Below, piece by piece: positions 1-8,437 of a DNA stretch of 23,747 nucleotides. The notes below the pieces were generated by a model. That model saw nothing but the letters and a program-made list of their open reading frames with translations. It did no database searches and was not told where the DNA came from. The DNA lies in NCBI GenBank assembly GCA_003132905.1, contig PKZC01000438.1, forward strand, positions 10,280 through 34,026, read 5' to 3'. Source of the DNA: Bryobacterales bacterium. Lineage in GTDB: Bacteria; Acidobacteriota; Terriglobia; Bryobacterales; Bryobacteraceae. The position numbers and the translations under genes were made by a program. Every line of letters starts with the position of its first letter. Position 1 is the first letter of the stretch.

Positions 1-737
1 CCGATGATGTAGCCGATTCCGATGAGTGCCGGCGAGAGGCTGGGCGTGGACCAGGGGATGCCGCCGAAATGCGTGACGTCGCCGATGGGTTTCTTTTCAA
101 AGTCGAAATGCTGGATGACCGATCGCGGGAATTTGAGAAAGCCTTCGACATATTCGTGGAAAATCTGCGCGCCTTTGTCGTCGGTGAGGATCTCGATCAG
201 CCCGCCAAATCCCAGAGCGCCAAAAATGTAGCGGGGGGCTTTGGTCTCCGACGCTTCACCGGATTTCACGATTTCGTAGCTAGCGACGCTTTCGGGCCAC
301 GGCAGCGGCGCGTCAACGCAGAGGGGACGGCGCAGAAGAATGATGAAGAAGACGCCGATCAAGCCGCCGACCAGAAGGATCAACGTCGCTTCCCAATAAT
401 GCGATCGCAAATCGGTCCACAGGCGCTGGCCGCCGATATCGACCATCATGAACGCGGGGATGGTAAAGATGGCGCCGGCAACCAGCGCTTCGCCAACCGA
501 CGCCGCGGTGCGTGTGATGTTCTGCTCCAGGATGCCGCCGCGAAACGCCGGGATGCGAAACAGCGCCATCGCGATAACGGCCGCGGGAATGGTTGCGGCG
601 ACGGTCTGGCCGGCTTTCATTCCCAGATAGGCGTTGGCCGATCCGAAAACGAAGGCCAGAAAGATGCCGAGTGAGACCGCTTTGACGGTCATCTCCGGCG
701 GCGGCTGTTTCACAGGCGGCTTGATGGGAATTGACAC
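1..737 (-). CDS. OPT-family oligopeptide transporter, N-terminal part (cut by window edge)
   Basis: The minus frame stays open from the left edge to an in-frame TAA at 749-747, so the C-terminal half lies outside the window. The visible 245 residues begin with a proline-rich cytoplasmic tail, then a first membrane segment containing FGSANAYLGMKAGQTVAATI and PAAVIAMALFRIP, which I recognise as the N-terminal signature of OPT-family transporters (proton-driven uptake of oligopeptides or metal-chelating compounds in the inner membrane). Further hydrophobic stretches follow (VAGAIFTIPAFMM, ATLILLVGGLIGVFFIILLRR). The full family length is about 600-700 residues. I start it at GTG 737, the first start codon after the upstream stop; GTG at codon 9 or ATG at codon 16 are alternatives and no convincing ribosome site decides. 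The substrate cannot be told from this fragment. Confidence 0.85.
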   Translation of the reverse strand, partial: MSIPIKPPVKQPPPEMTVKAVSLGIFLAFVFGSANAYLGMKAGQTVAATIPAAVIAMALFRIPAFRGGILEQNITRTAASVGEALVAGAIFTIPAFMMVDIGGQRLWTDLRSHYWEATLILLVGGLIGVFFIILLRRPLCVDAPLPWPESVASYEIVKSGEASETKAPRYIFGALGFGGLIEILTDDKGAQIFHEYVEGFLKFPRSVIQHFDFEKKPIGDVTHFGGIPWSTPSLSPALIGIGYII

Positions 738-780
738 TCCCGAATGTTACCGCAGGAAGGAAACCGAATGCCTCAAAACG

Positions 781-1176
781 TTAAGCTTCGAAGGCATCCA
801 AGGCCCGAAACTCACACTCTGGCGATGCGAGAGGACTCACCGTTTCTTCCTCGCCATATGCGGTGACTGAACGGTACAATCCCTCGAGCGGCTCGCGATG
901 CACAATGAGCCGGCGCGCCGCGACTTCTACCACCCAGTATTCGATGATTCCTGCGCGCGCGTATAACTCGTCCTCGATGGGTTGGAAATCCCGAAACTCA
1001 CGCGTGGGTGTCGCAAGTACAAGCAAATCGGGCTCAGGCTCATTGGTCGGATTATCCTCAGGAGCGACGTCGATTGGCGCTTCCGGATTCACAAACCGTT
1101 CCCCGAATGTTCGCACCAACCAGGCTTATACGGCGACAAGGGCATTCACGTGAGGACGATGATGCTTCGAGTGTGA
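781..1176 (-). pseudogene. Uma2-family (PD-(D/E)XK nuclease fold) gene relic with internal stop and internal deletion
   Basis: The open part (781-1119) reads ERFVNPEAPIDVAPEDNPTN, EPEPDLLVL, ELYARAGIIEYWVVEVAARR and SPLASPECEFRALDAF, which is the Uma2/DUF820 pattern. Upstream in the same frame, past a TAA at 1128-1126, homology-like sequence continues (HHRPHVNALVAV, stop, AWLVRTFGERF), so the stop lies inside the old gene. Between the EPEPDLLVL block and LYARAGI there are only about 17 residues. Uma2 proteins I know have some 25 more there, including the VVEV strand and the lysine of the catalytic E-x-K. The residues before HHRPH appear lost against the neighbouring gene's end at 1192. Stop, deletion and missing 5' end together point to a pseudogene rather than a 112-residue protein. 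The deletion is judged against my memory of the family, not an alignment. Confidence 0.7.
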
Positions 1177-1191
1177 CGAAGTCCGCGCGAA

Positions 1192-1956
1192 TCATTGCGC
1201 CGGCTTCTCGGGCATCTTGAAAACCGCCGCGTCCAATGGAACGTTCGCGTCCATCTTCTCGACCGTGATTTCCATCGCCAGGCGGCCGTTCACCAATTGC
1301 GTCAAGCTGAAGGGCATCAGCACGCCCTCCACGGGCTTGTAGTTGGCGATCTTCGATTCGTACAGGATTTCCTGGCCCAGTTGCGTCCGTCTGCCCTCGG
1401 TTCGAATCGGCAGAAAACTCTTGGCGTCCAAATAATCGTATTCGATGGAACCATTCTTTTTAGTAATCTTGAGCTTGTAAACCGAAACGCCTTCCAGTTC
1501 CTCTTTGTCCACCAACTCCACCGTGTTGCCCTTGGATTTGTAATCCACCAGGTTGCCGCCGATGAAGTCTGACGATTCCTGCGCGGCGCGCGTGTCTTCT
1601 TCGCTCGATTGCTTGGGCTCCGAACTGACCGTCGGATTTACCGTCCAGGCGGTGGTCCCGTCGAAGGCTTGCACGATCTTCCGGCCTTGAAAAGTCATCT
1701 CAAGACGCATGAGATTCGGACGCTTCACCCGGATGGTGAGCGGCGCTTCCGTTTGACCCAGGATGGACGCCGTGCCCGTCACCACCAGCGATTGAATCGC
1801 GTTGAGTTTTGCCGCGCCGCCCAGAGCTTCCACATGTTTTTGAACGATCTGATCCACGGTAAGCGGCGTTTCCTCTGGCGTAGCCAGCAGCACCAACGCC
1901 GAGGCGGCCAGGGTGGCGATCAGGAGCAAGCGGCGCACGTCCTCATCATAAAGCAT
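1192..1956 (-). CDS. LolA-like secreted protein (outer-membrane lipoprotein-sorting fold)
   Basis: A 254-residue protein with an N-terminal signal peptide (VRRLLLIATLAASALVLLA), then LTVDQIVQKHVEALGGAAKL, an opening typical of LolA/LolB-like half-barrel proteins in Acidobacteria. Beta-rich segments follow (SLVVTGTASILG, RLEMTFQGRKIVQAFDGTTAW, YDYLDAKSFLPIRTEGRR, PVEGVLMPFSLTQLVNG). Such proteins bind lipid or hydrophobic ligands in the periplasm; it is not canonical LolA. ATG 1956 has AGGG about 10 bases upstream; GTG 1938 would give a tidier signal peptide and has GAGG close by, so either start is possible. The gene is divergent from the M28 peptidase with only 15 bases between the outermost starts, so both promoters must overlap coding sequence or each other. 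It ends just before the Uma2 relic. Confidence 0.7.
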   Translation of the reverse strand: MLYDEDVRRLLLIATLAASALVLLATPEETPLTVDQIVQKHVEALGGAAKLNAIQSLVVTGTASILGQTEAPLTIRVKRPNLMRLEMTFQGRKIVQAFDGTTAWTVNPTVSSEPKQSSEEDTRAAQESSDFIGGNLVDYKSKGNTVELVDKEELEGVSVYKLKITKKNGSIEYDYLDAKSFLPIRTEGRRTQLGQEILYESKIANYKPVEGVLMPFSLTQLVNGRLAMEITVEKMDANVPLDAAVFKMPEKPAQ

Positions 1957-1971
1957 GAGACAATCGCCCTA

Positions 1972-4209
1972 TTGAAGAAGCTGCTCGCCCTTTACGCCAG
2001 CGTGTCGGTTCTGTGCTGTCAGGCCCCCGCTCCGTTGCGCCTCACCGGATTCAGCGACCCGGCAGCCACCGAACAATTGGAACGCGAGAAGCAGTTCGAT
2101 GCGACCATGAACCGCGCAGATCTTCCAGCCTGGATGGAGCGGCTATCGGCTAGGCCGCATCATCTCGGGTCGCCGGCCGATAAAGAAAACGCCGAGTTTA
2201 TCGCCGCGCAGTTTCGATCCTGGGGTTACGACACCGCTATTGAGACTTTCTATCCGCTGTTTCCCACGCCCAAGCTGCGCCGCGTGGAGATGACCCAGCC
2301 TACGCGTTTTGTCGCCAAGCTGGAAGAACCGGTTCTTCCCGAAGACAAAACTTCAGGCATCAGGCAAGATCAACTGCCGGTGTATAACGCCTTTTCCATC
2401 GACGGTGATGTGACCGCGCCCTTGGTGTACGTCAATTATGGAGTGCCCGCCGATTACGAAATATTGGCGGAGCGCGGCATCGACGTAAAAGGTAAGATCG
2501 TGATCGCCCGCTATGGCCACTCGTGGAGAGGCATCAAGCCGAAGGTGGCGGCCGAGCATGGCGCGGTGGGCTGTTTGATTTATTCGGACCCGCGCGACGA
2601 CGGTTATTTTCAAGGCGATTCATACCCGAAGGGCGGCTGGCGGCCGGCAAACGGCGCGCAGCGTGGTAGCGTCCTGGATGCGCCGGTATATCCAGGCGAC
2701 CCGCTGACCCCTGGCATCGGCGCAACCAAAGATGCGCAGCGATTGCCGCGCGAAAAAGCCGAGACCATCACCAAAATTCCGGTCCTGCCAATCTCTTATG
2801 CCGACGCGACCCCGTTGCTCGAGGCGCTCGGCGGACCAGTTGCGCCGCCCCCATTTCGCGGAGCGCTGCCGCTCACGTATCATTTGGGCCCCGGTCCCGC
2901 AGTGGTCCATCTGGAGTTGCAATTCGATTGGAAACTGACGCCCGCTTACGATGTGATCGCGCGCCTGCCCGGCGGTGAATTGAGCGATGAGTGGGTTCTG
3001 CGTGGAAATCATCACGATGCCTGGGTTTTCGGTGCATCCGATCCGCTGAGCGGGCTGGTGCCGATGATGGAAGAAGCGCGCGGCGTGGCAGCATTGGTGA
3101 AAGCCGGATGGAAGCCGCGCCGTTCCATCGTCTACACGATTTGGGATGGCGAAGAGCCGATGCTGCTCGGTTCCACCGAATGGGCAGAGCAGCATGCCAC
3201 CGAATTGACCGAGCACGCGGTGGCATATATCAACTCCGATGTGAGTGGACGCGGAACGCTCGAAATCGGCGGATCGCATACGCTGGAACATTTCGTGAAC
3301 GAGGCCGCACGCGACGTGATCGACCCGGAACGCAAGGTTTCCACGCTAGACCGGTATCGGGCGGTGAATATTGTTCGCGGAACGCCGGAAGAGAAGCAAG
3401 CCGCGCGCGATAAACAGGACTTTTCTCTGGAACCGCTGGGTACGGGGTCCGACTACACGCCGTTTCTACAGCATTTGGGAATCGCGGCTCTCAACATCGG
3501 GTTCGGCGGCGAGAGTGCAAGCGACGGATCGTATCATTCCATCTACGATTCGTACGACCATTACACCAAGTTCGACGATCCTGATTTCCAATACGCCGTG
3601 GCGCTCGCTCAGTTGGGCGGGCGGTTAACCATGCGCCTGGCGGATGCCCAGACACTACCCGTCCGGTTCGACGGATTTATTCGCGCCGTGGCGGGATATG
3701 CGGATGAATTAGTGAAGATGGCCGACACAATGCGGAAAGATACGGAAGATCGCAACCGCTCGATTGCCGATCACGCCTTTGAACTCGCGGCCGATCCACG
3801 GGTACCGTTTGTCGGGCCGGTGCCAAGAGTGCCGGTGCCTTATCTGAATTTCGCTCCGCTCGAAAACGCCATCGCGCGGCTGCGATCCAGTGCGCGAATG
3901 TTCGAAGAGCAGGAACAGCGAGCGGCATCGCCGTTGCCGCTGAACATCCGAAAGCAATTGGATCAGATTTTCATTCAGTGCGATCGCGCGCTGTTGCGGC
4001 CCGAGGGCCTTCCCCGCCGGCCCTGGTACAAGCATCAGATCTACGCGCCCGGTTTCTATACCGGCTATGACGTGAAAACCATGCCGGGGGTGCGCGAGGC
4101 AATTGAGGAGCGCCGTTGGGACGATGCCAACGCGCAGATTCCGATTGTCGCGCAGACGCTTCAAGCGATGTCGGAACAAATCGATCGTGCAACGGCACTG
4201 GTTCGCTAG
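1972..4209 (+). CDS. M28 metallopeptidase, glutamate carboxypeptidase II / transferrin-receptor-like
   Basis: From a TTG start at 1972 this is 745 residues: a short signal peptide (KKLLALYASVSVLCC), a PA insert domain (about 120-280), the di-zinc M28 peptidase domain (about 310-570) and a transferrin-receptor-type dimerisation domain at the C-terminus. By comparison with human GCPII the zinc ligands and catalytic residues are present: H347 in GNHHDAW, D357 in GASDP, catalytic E394 and ligand E395 in IWDGEEP, D423 in YINSD, H522 in SYHSIYD. The protein should therefore be an active exopeptidase releasing acidic or other C-terminal residues in the periplasm. The open frame runs upstream to 1609 but there overlaps the opposite gene. 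No ATG lies between 1609 and the signal peptide region, so TTG 1972 is preferred. Divergent from the LolA-like gene; converges on the glycosyltransferase gene with a 10-base gap. Confidence 0.88.
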   Translation: MKKLLALYASVSVLCCQAPAPLRLTGFSDPAATEQLEREKQFDATMNRADLPAWMERLSARPHHLGSPADKENAEFIAAQFRSWGYDTAIETFYPLFPTPKLRRVEMTQPTRFVAKLEEPVLPEDKTSGIRQDQLPVYNAFSIDGDVTAPLVYVNYGVPADYEILAERGIDVKGKIVIARYGHSWRGIKPKVAAEHGAVGCLIYSDPRDDGYFQGDSYPKGGWRPANGAQRGSVLDAPVYPGDPLTPGIGATKDAQRLPREKAETITKIPVLPISYADATPLLEALGGPVAPPPFRGALPLTYHLGPGPAVVHLELQFDWKLTPAYDVIARLPGGELSDEWVLRGNHHDAWVFGASDPLSGLVPMMEEARGVAALVKAGWKPRRSIVYTIWDGEEPMLLGSTEWAEQHATELTEHAVAYINSDVSGRGTLEIGGSHTLEHFVNEAARDVIDPERKVSTLDRYRAVNIVRGTPEEKQAARDKQDFSLEPLGTGSDYTPFLQHLGIAALNIGFGGESASDGSYHSIYDSYDHYTKFDDPDFQYAVALAQLGGRLTMRLADAQTLPVRFDGFIRAVAGYADELVKMADTMRKDTEDRNRSIADHAFELAADPRVPFVGPVPRVPVPYLNFAPLENAIARLRSSARMFEEQEQRAASPLPLNIRKQLDQIFIQCDRALLRPEGLPRRPWYKHQIYAPGFYTGYDVKTMPGVREAIEERRWDDANAQIPIVAQTLQAMSEQIDRATALVR

Positions 4210-4219
4210 GGATTGCAAG

Positions 4220-6079
4220 CTAAAGCAAATTCGCAGCCAGCTCTTCAAAATTCTCGGGCGTCACCAAATGAAACCGCAGCGACAAGCGCGTAAATCCACG
4301 CAGGATACGCGTGAGATCGTCGGTCGGGATTTCCGGGCTCGCCAGAAACATGTTGCCGGAAGAGATACGGAAGGGCAGCACGCGACAGTCGTGCATGACG
4401 CGGCGTGGTAGGGCGCGCGCCACGTTGCTGCTGATCACCCAAGGTTCCAGGCGGCCCGACGGCAGGCTCTGTTGCAAACTAAGCGCCTCGTACAATTCGT
4501 CCTCAGTAATCGTTCCGCGCTGTACTAAGTATTCGCCCAGGCGTATTCCCGACGGCAGATTCTCCAGCGCGCGGCGAATATCGACTGCCTCCGCGTATCC
4601 CGAGCCGATTAGAATCTCGCCCAGTTTACGTTTGTGCTCCACCAGCGCGCTACGCGACGGGTAGGCGTGCTCGGTCTTCACCCACACCAGCGGCTCATGC
4701 AGAATGCGCGCGTGAATATACGAGCGGACCGCCTTCCAAGTGGCAAGCGTGTTGATCCAGTTGCCATAGACCGCGCGCAGCGGAACAGCCAGGGCGAATC
4801 GAAATCCATAGATGCGCGTGCAGCAGCTTACGCGTACAGCGGTTTGAATGATTTGGATCCCAAGCGTGGCTGCTAACAGCCAGGGATACAGCGAATACTT
4901 CGCCAGTCCCCAGGGCGTTCCGGCGATTTGCGCGGCAATGCACGTAAGTACACCGTATGCGAACACCCAATTGCTCAGCAAACTGATAGGATTCCCCAGC
5001 AAGCCTTTGCGATCGCGCCAGAACCAATATTTTTCGCGCAGACTTCCGCGCCAGCCATTGCGCTCCCAACATTGCAGCCCGATGCCCAGAATCCAGCGGG
5101 AGCGTTGCCGGATAGCCGATCGCGCGGTTCGCGGGAAAAACTCTCGCGTGGCAACCATGCCAGCCCCATGCCCTTCGAGTGGTACGAACCTTTGTTTGCA
5201 CTTGAGCTTGTGAAGACGCAATCCGTTCTCGTAATCCTCGGTCAGGCAGGCCGGCTCGAAGATCAAGTTGTGTTCGGTGGTGGCCAGCATTTCAAGAGCG
5301 CGGCGCGTATATCCGGTGCCCACTCCATTGGAAGGAAGAAAGCTGCCCATCACTTGCCGGGCGCGCATGTCCTTGGTCTGCCATTCCGCGAATTCGTCGC
5401 AGTAAATTCCATGGACAAAATCGCGTAACGGGGTTGGTAGGGGCAACACCGGAATCTGCACCATGTCGTACTCGTCGGCGCAGGCGTTGATGTACGAAAG
5501 CGCCTCGGGATGGATGAGGTCCTCGGCGTCGTGCGTCACAACAATGTCGAAACGGATGCTCTGCGCGGAGCTCTGATGCTCTTCAAACAGCAGCATGCGC
5601 TGGTAGATCCAGTTCAGGCAGTCGGCCTTCGACGTTGGTCCGTTGTGCGGGCAGACCGCCAGGTGAACGTGCGGGAAACGGGATTCCAGATCGCGAACGG
5701 CATCGAGCGTTGGGTCGTCGTTGGGATACGCGCCAATAAAGAAGTGATATTTCTCGTAGTGGATGGCGGCGATATTGTGCTCCACCATCCCGGCGATCAC
5801 GCCGTGCTCGTGCCAAAGCGGGACGAAAATGGCAATCGTCTTTTGGCCAAGCGTTGGGCTAGTGGACACGGGGCGGACGCCGAAGCGCTGCCTCATCTGA
5901 CTCCGGAGCCAGGCCCAGAGGCAGACGGCGTCCAAAGCCAGATCGTCCAGGCCACTGATAAGGACAATCAACGCCAAGGGAAAGAGGCAGGCAGCCACCA
6001 CAGCGTCGCAGTGAGCCAGCCCAGCAGGGACCGCCCGCCAGCAGGACGACAAAGCCCGGGACACCATAGCAAGGATCAC
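4220..6079 (-). CDS. nfrB: NfrB-like membrane glycosyltransferase with C-terminal MshEN c-di-GMP domain
   Basis: A 619-residue protein closely matching the layout of E. coli NfrB as I remember it. It has an N-terminal membrane segment ending ISGLDDLALD; a GT2 domain (about 80-340) with YPNDDP, GPTSKADCLN, HDAED (183-187), TED (280-282) and QRSRW (325-329); then membrane helices to about 445. The MshEN domain carries two 24-residue c-di-GMP motifs: KLGEIL...RRALENL (485-508) and RLGEYL...EALSLQ (513-536), four residues apart. Motif I is degenerate (K for R, L for final Q). E. coli NfrB makes an N-acetylmannosamine-based surface glycan under c-di-GMP control; this protein lacks roughly the last 120 residues of that homologue. 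GTG 6079 is the longest start; ATG 6067 is equally plausible. The divergent neighbour encodes a secreted TPR protein, and NfrB's partner NfrA also carries TPRs. The glycan product here is unknown. Confidence 0.85.
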   Translation of the reverse strand: MILAMVSRALSSCWRAVPAGLAHCDAVVAACLFPLALIVLISGLDDLALDAVCLWAWLRSQMRQRFGVRPVSTSPTLGQKTIAIFVPLWHEHGVIAGMVEHNIAAIHYEKYHFFIGAYPNDDPTLDAVRDLESRFPHVHLAVCPHNGPTSKADCLNWIYQRMLLFEEHQSSAQSIRFDIVVTHDAEDLIHPEALSYINACADEYDMVQIPVLPLPTPLRDFVHGIYCDEFAEWQTKDMRARQVMGSFLPSNGVGTGYTRRALEMLATTEHNLIFEPACLTEDYENGLRLHKLKCKQRFVPLEGHGAGMVATREFFPRTARSAIRQRSRWILGIGLQCWERNGWRGSLREKYWFWRDRKGLLGNPISLLSNWVFAYGVLTCIAAQIAGTPWGLAKYSLYPWLLAATLGIQIIQTAVRVSCCTRIYGFRFALAVPLRAVYGNWINTLATWKAVRSYIHARILHEPLVWVKTEHAYPSRSALVEHKRKLGEILIGSGYAEAVDIRRALENLPSGIRLGEYLVQRGTITEDELYEALSLQQSLPSGRLEPWVISSNVARALPRRVMHDCRVLPFRISSGNMFLASPEIPTDDLTRILRGFTRLSLRFHLVTPENFEELAANLL

Positions 6080-6226
6080 CTAGGAAGAAGTGGCTAGTAG
6101 CACGGAAGTTCGCACAAATAATAGCGGATATGCCTTACCCAACCACAACCGGGATAGTTTCATTTGGGCCTTAGTGCCTTGGCCCGACTATATAGCCCCG
6201 GCTAATCTGTCGATTGAAGTGGCAAC

Positions 6227-7564
6227 ATGATGCCCCCACACCGTGTAACAACCGTCAACTTCGCTTTAGTAGTTTGTTTTGCTGCATTTGTCCCCACAGG
6301 TTTCGCCTGGGCGGAGAGCCCGGACAGACCGCAGGCAGCCGTTGCTCCAAAAGAGAAGACGCTGCTGGCAGCGGTAACCGAAGCGGCGCAATGGAAGCCC
6401 CTGGACCCACGCGTGGCGAAAGCGCATGAGGATCTGGCGGACTACTATTCGGCCGAGGGGCGTTACGGGGAAGCCGAAAGGGTTTATCAAAAGACGCTGG
6501 AGTTGAAAGAGGACATGCTGGGGCGCGCGAACCCAGCCATCATTCCGGCGGTGGATGATGTGGCGCGTGTGAGTTTCGCGCAAATGAAATACGATCAGGC
6601 AGCGGACTTGATCGCCCGGGAATTACGGATCATGGAGCGGGAGTACGGGGACGACGATCCGAAGCTGGTGCCGTCTCTGGAGCAGGTTGGCAGGGTGCTA
6701 GAGGCGGCATCCAAATATCCGGATGCGGAAAAGTATCTGGCGCGGGCCATCGCGATTCGCGAAAAGTCCTCCGGACCGGAAGGCGCGGAGTTGTCTCCGG
6801 ACTTGAGCCAACTGGCGCGCGTGAATGTGGCCAAGCATAATCTGCCGGCGGCCGAGACGCTGTACCAGCGCGTGCTCAAGATCCAGCAGAATAAGTTTTC
6901 GGCCAATAGTCCCGAGTTGCTTCCAACGCTGGACGCCATGGCAATGTTGGCCCTGGAGCAAAAGAAAGACGCCGAACCTCTGCTGAAGCAGACGCTTTCC
7001 ATCCGCGAGGGAAACCTGGGGCCGAACCATGTAGACGTGGCGAAGAACCTGGACAAGCTGGCCGCCATCTATACCGAACAGAGGCGCTTCGCGGAGGCGC
7101 AAAAGGTGAGTGAGCGGGCGCTCTTCATCTGGATGAAAGAGCTGAAGCCGGGGAGCGCTGAGCTGGCCGAAAAATACGAGAAGGTAGCCGAGCTCTATGA
7201 GGCGTTGAACCGGCCGGTGGATGCCGAGCCGCTGATCCTGCAGGTCTTGACGGCGCGCGAGAGCGACACCGTGGCGAGCTTGAACACGCTAGCCGCAATT
7301 TATGTCAGCAAGCAGAATCTGACGGAGGCGGAGCCGCTATACCGGCTGTCCTTGACCATTTTGGACAAGAAAGGTGTCCTGAGCGGCAAACGGCCGTTGT
7401 TCTTGAGCAGCACCGAAGACAATCTGGATTTGCTGGCGCAGACCGCACTCGATTACGCGGATTTGCTCAAGAAGATGCGGCGCAAGTCCGATGCCAGCAA
7501 GATTGAGGCCCGCATTCGCGCGGTCACGGGCAAGAGCCCTGCGCCCAAAAAGAAGGCCAGCTAA
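6227..7564 (+). CDS. Secreted tetratricopeptide-repeat protein
   Basis: A 445-residue protein with a signal peptide (FALVVCFAAFVPTGFAWA, cleavage likely after residue 29), then at least seven kinesin-light-chain-like TPR units of about 42 residues. Examples are YGEAERVYQKTLELKEDMLG, YPDAEKYLARAIAIREKSSG, LPAAETLYQRVLKIQQNKF and FAEAQKVSERALFIWMKELK. It ends in a lysine-rich tail (GKSPAPKKKAS). Such proteins are periplasmic scaffolds for protein contacts; no catalytic motif is visible. Two ATG codons in tandem (6227, 6230) serve as the start, with only a weak purine stretch upstream. It is divergent from the nfrB-like gene across 147 bases, so a shared role in polysaccharide assembly is possible but unproven. 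Its stop is immediately followed by a hairpin and the end of a converging gene. Confidence 0.8.
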   Translation: MMPPHRVTTVNFALVVCFAAFVPTGFAWAESPDRPQAAVAPKEKTLLAAVTEAAQWKPLDPRVAKAHEDLADYYSAEGRYGEAERVYQKTLELKEDMLGRANPAIIPAVDDVARVSFAQMKYDQAADLIARELRIMEREYGDDDPKLVPSLEQVGRVLEAASKYPDAEKYLARAIAIREKSSGPEGAELSPDLSQLARVNVAKHNLPAAETLYQRVLKIQQNKFSANSPELLPTLDAMAMLALEQKKDAEPLLKQTLSIREGNLGPNHVDVAKNLDKLAAIYTEQRRFAEAQKVSERALFIWMKELKPGSAELAEKYEKVAELYEALNRPVDAEPLILQVLTARESDTVASLNTLAAIYVSKQNLTEAEPLYRLSLTILDKKGVLSGKRPLFLSSTEDNLDLLAQTALDYADLLKKMRRKSDASKIEARIRAVTGKSPAPKKKAS

Positions 7565-7565
7565 G

Positions 7566-8315
7566 TTAGGGCCGCAGTTCGGCTGCGGTCGGGTTGGCAT
7601 TCGGCCCGTGAAAAAGCTTGTGCTTGATGTCGGGCCAGAACTCCTTCAGCACTTGCGAAATGGCATCAATGCCAATCTGTTCTCCTAGTTTCTGCACGTT
7701 ATCGCCAACGGAGTGGTCGTCGGGATAGTAGGCGTTGGAGATGGCAGTGCCAACGCCATTGCCCACCACTTCCGAGAAATTGAATCGCGTTCCACCCGCG
7801 TCCGTTTTGGTGACTAAGACGCGCGACGCGGCATAGAACGTCCGCGACCAGATGCCGCCGTATCCACGACGAAAGTATCTCGGATCTTCATGCAGCAAAC
7901 TGGGGAAGATACCCTCCGTCATCATGTTGCCGATAGCTTGATCGGCGTACGTCGTTCCCACCCGCCGGCCATAGCCGGCCCATCCCTGGCCGAACTCCGG
8001 ATGCGAATTATTCAACTGCCCGTAGCCGGCGATGAAAGCCGCCAAACCCACCAGCGGATAATCGAACGAATCCTTGGCGGCAATGGTGAACTTCTGTTTG
8101 GCCGTGATGGGCGTGTAGACCGCGGCTTCGTTGGCGGTCCGGTAATTAGGAAGAACGCCGAAAACGCGCTTGTCGGGAGGAGGCAGCGTTGCTTCCGTTT
8201 GCCCGGGTTGAACAACCGGCGGATCTGCGACTGGCGGCGGAGTCGCGTCTTGGCCCAGGACTGCGAAGGTACACGCAAGCAAAAGAACGGGCAACGATGT
8301 AAGGTATGAAGTCAT
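7566..8315 (-). CDS. Exported protein of unknown function, conserved in Acidobacteria
   Basis: I do not recognise an enzymatic family. The 249 residues start with a signal peptide (LPVLLLACTFAVLG), followed by a proline-rich linker (residues about 25-50). The conserved body has FGVLPNYRTANEAAVYTPIT, AKQKFTIAAKDSFDYPLVG, GNMMTEGIFPSLLHEDPRYF, SRTFYAASRVLVTKTDAGG and a C-terminal VLKEFWPDIKHKLF. I remember proteins of this pattern as conserved hypotheticals across Acidobacteria. The alternating small and aromatic residues in the middle would suit an envelope protein. An L-L-A-C motif could be read as a lipobox, but the segment before it is short and lacks positive charge, so ordinary signal peptidase cleavage near GQDA is likelier. 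It converges on the TPR gene with one base between them. Confidence 0.7.
   Translation of the reverse strand: MTSYLTSLPVLLLACTFAVLGQDATPPPVADPPVVQPGQTEATLPPPDKRVFGVLPNYRTANEAAVYTPITAKQKFTIAAKDSFDYPLVGLAAFIAGYGQLNNSHPEFGQGWAGYGRRVGTTYADQAIGNMMTEGIFPSLLHEDPRYFRRGYGGIWSRTFYAASRVLVTKTDAGGTRFNFSEVVGNGVGTAISNAYYPDDHSVGDNVQKLGEQIGIDAISQVLKEFWPDIKHKLFHGPNANPTAAELRP
7572..7588. terminator. Short GC hairpin between converging genes
   Basis: CCGCAG (7572-7577) and CTGCGG (7583-7588) form a perfect six-pair stem with a TTCGG loop, starting eight bases after the stop of the TPR gene and overlapping the last codons of the converging gene. There is no T-run on either side, so it is at best a weak or bidirectional terminator. 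Confidence 0.3.
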
Positions 8316-8437
8316 GCAAGTGAAAACGGGAAAGCGAAACGGGAACAGTTCTTTCTATTGTACTAATGTGCCGACGCGCCCCGTGTGGCTTCGTTACAGA
8401 CTTTACGAAACCTTAACTATCCCAAGCGCACGGCCGC

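Noticed and set aside
69..674. A 201-residue plus-strand frame opposite the transporter
   Set aside because: Low-complexity Asp/Arg/Gln composition and the opposite strand carries clear OPT-family sequence; it is a shadow.
6080..6226. A c-di-GMP riboswitch or clear promoters in the gap between the nfrB-like and TPR genes
   Set aside because: Only a short GGGCC/GGCCC hairpin and scattered AT-rich hexamers at poor spacing were seen.
8270..8315. Lipobox in the exported protein at 7566-8315
   Set aside because: L-L-A-C is present, but the segment before it is short and has no positive charge; ordinary cleavage is likelier.
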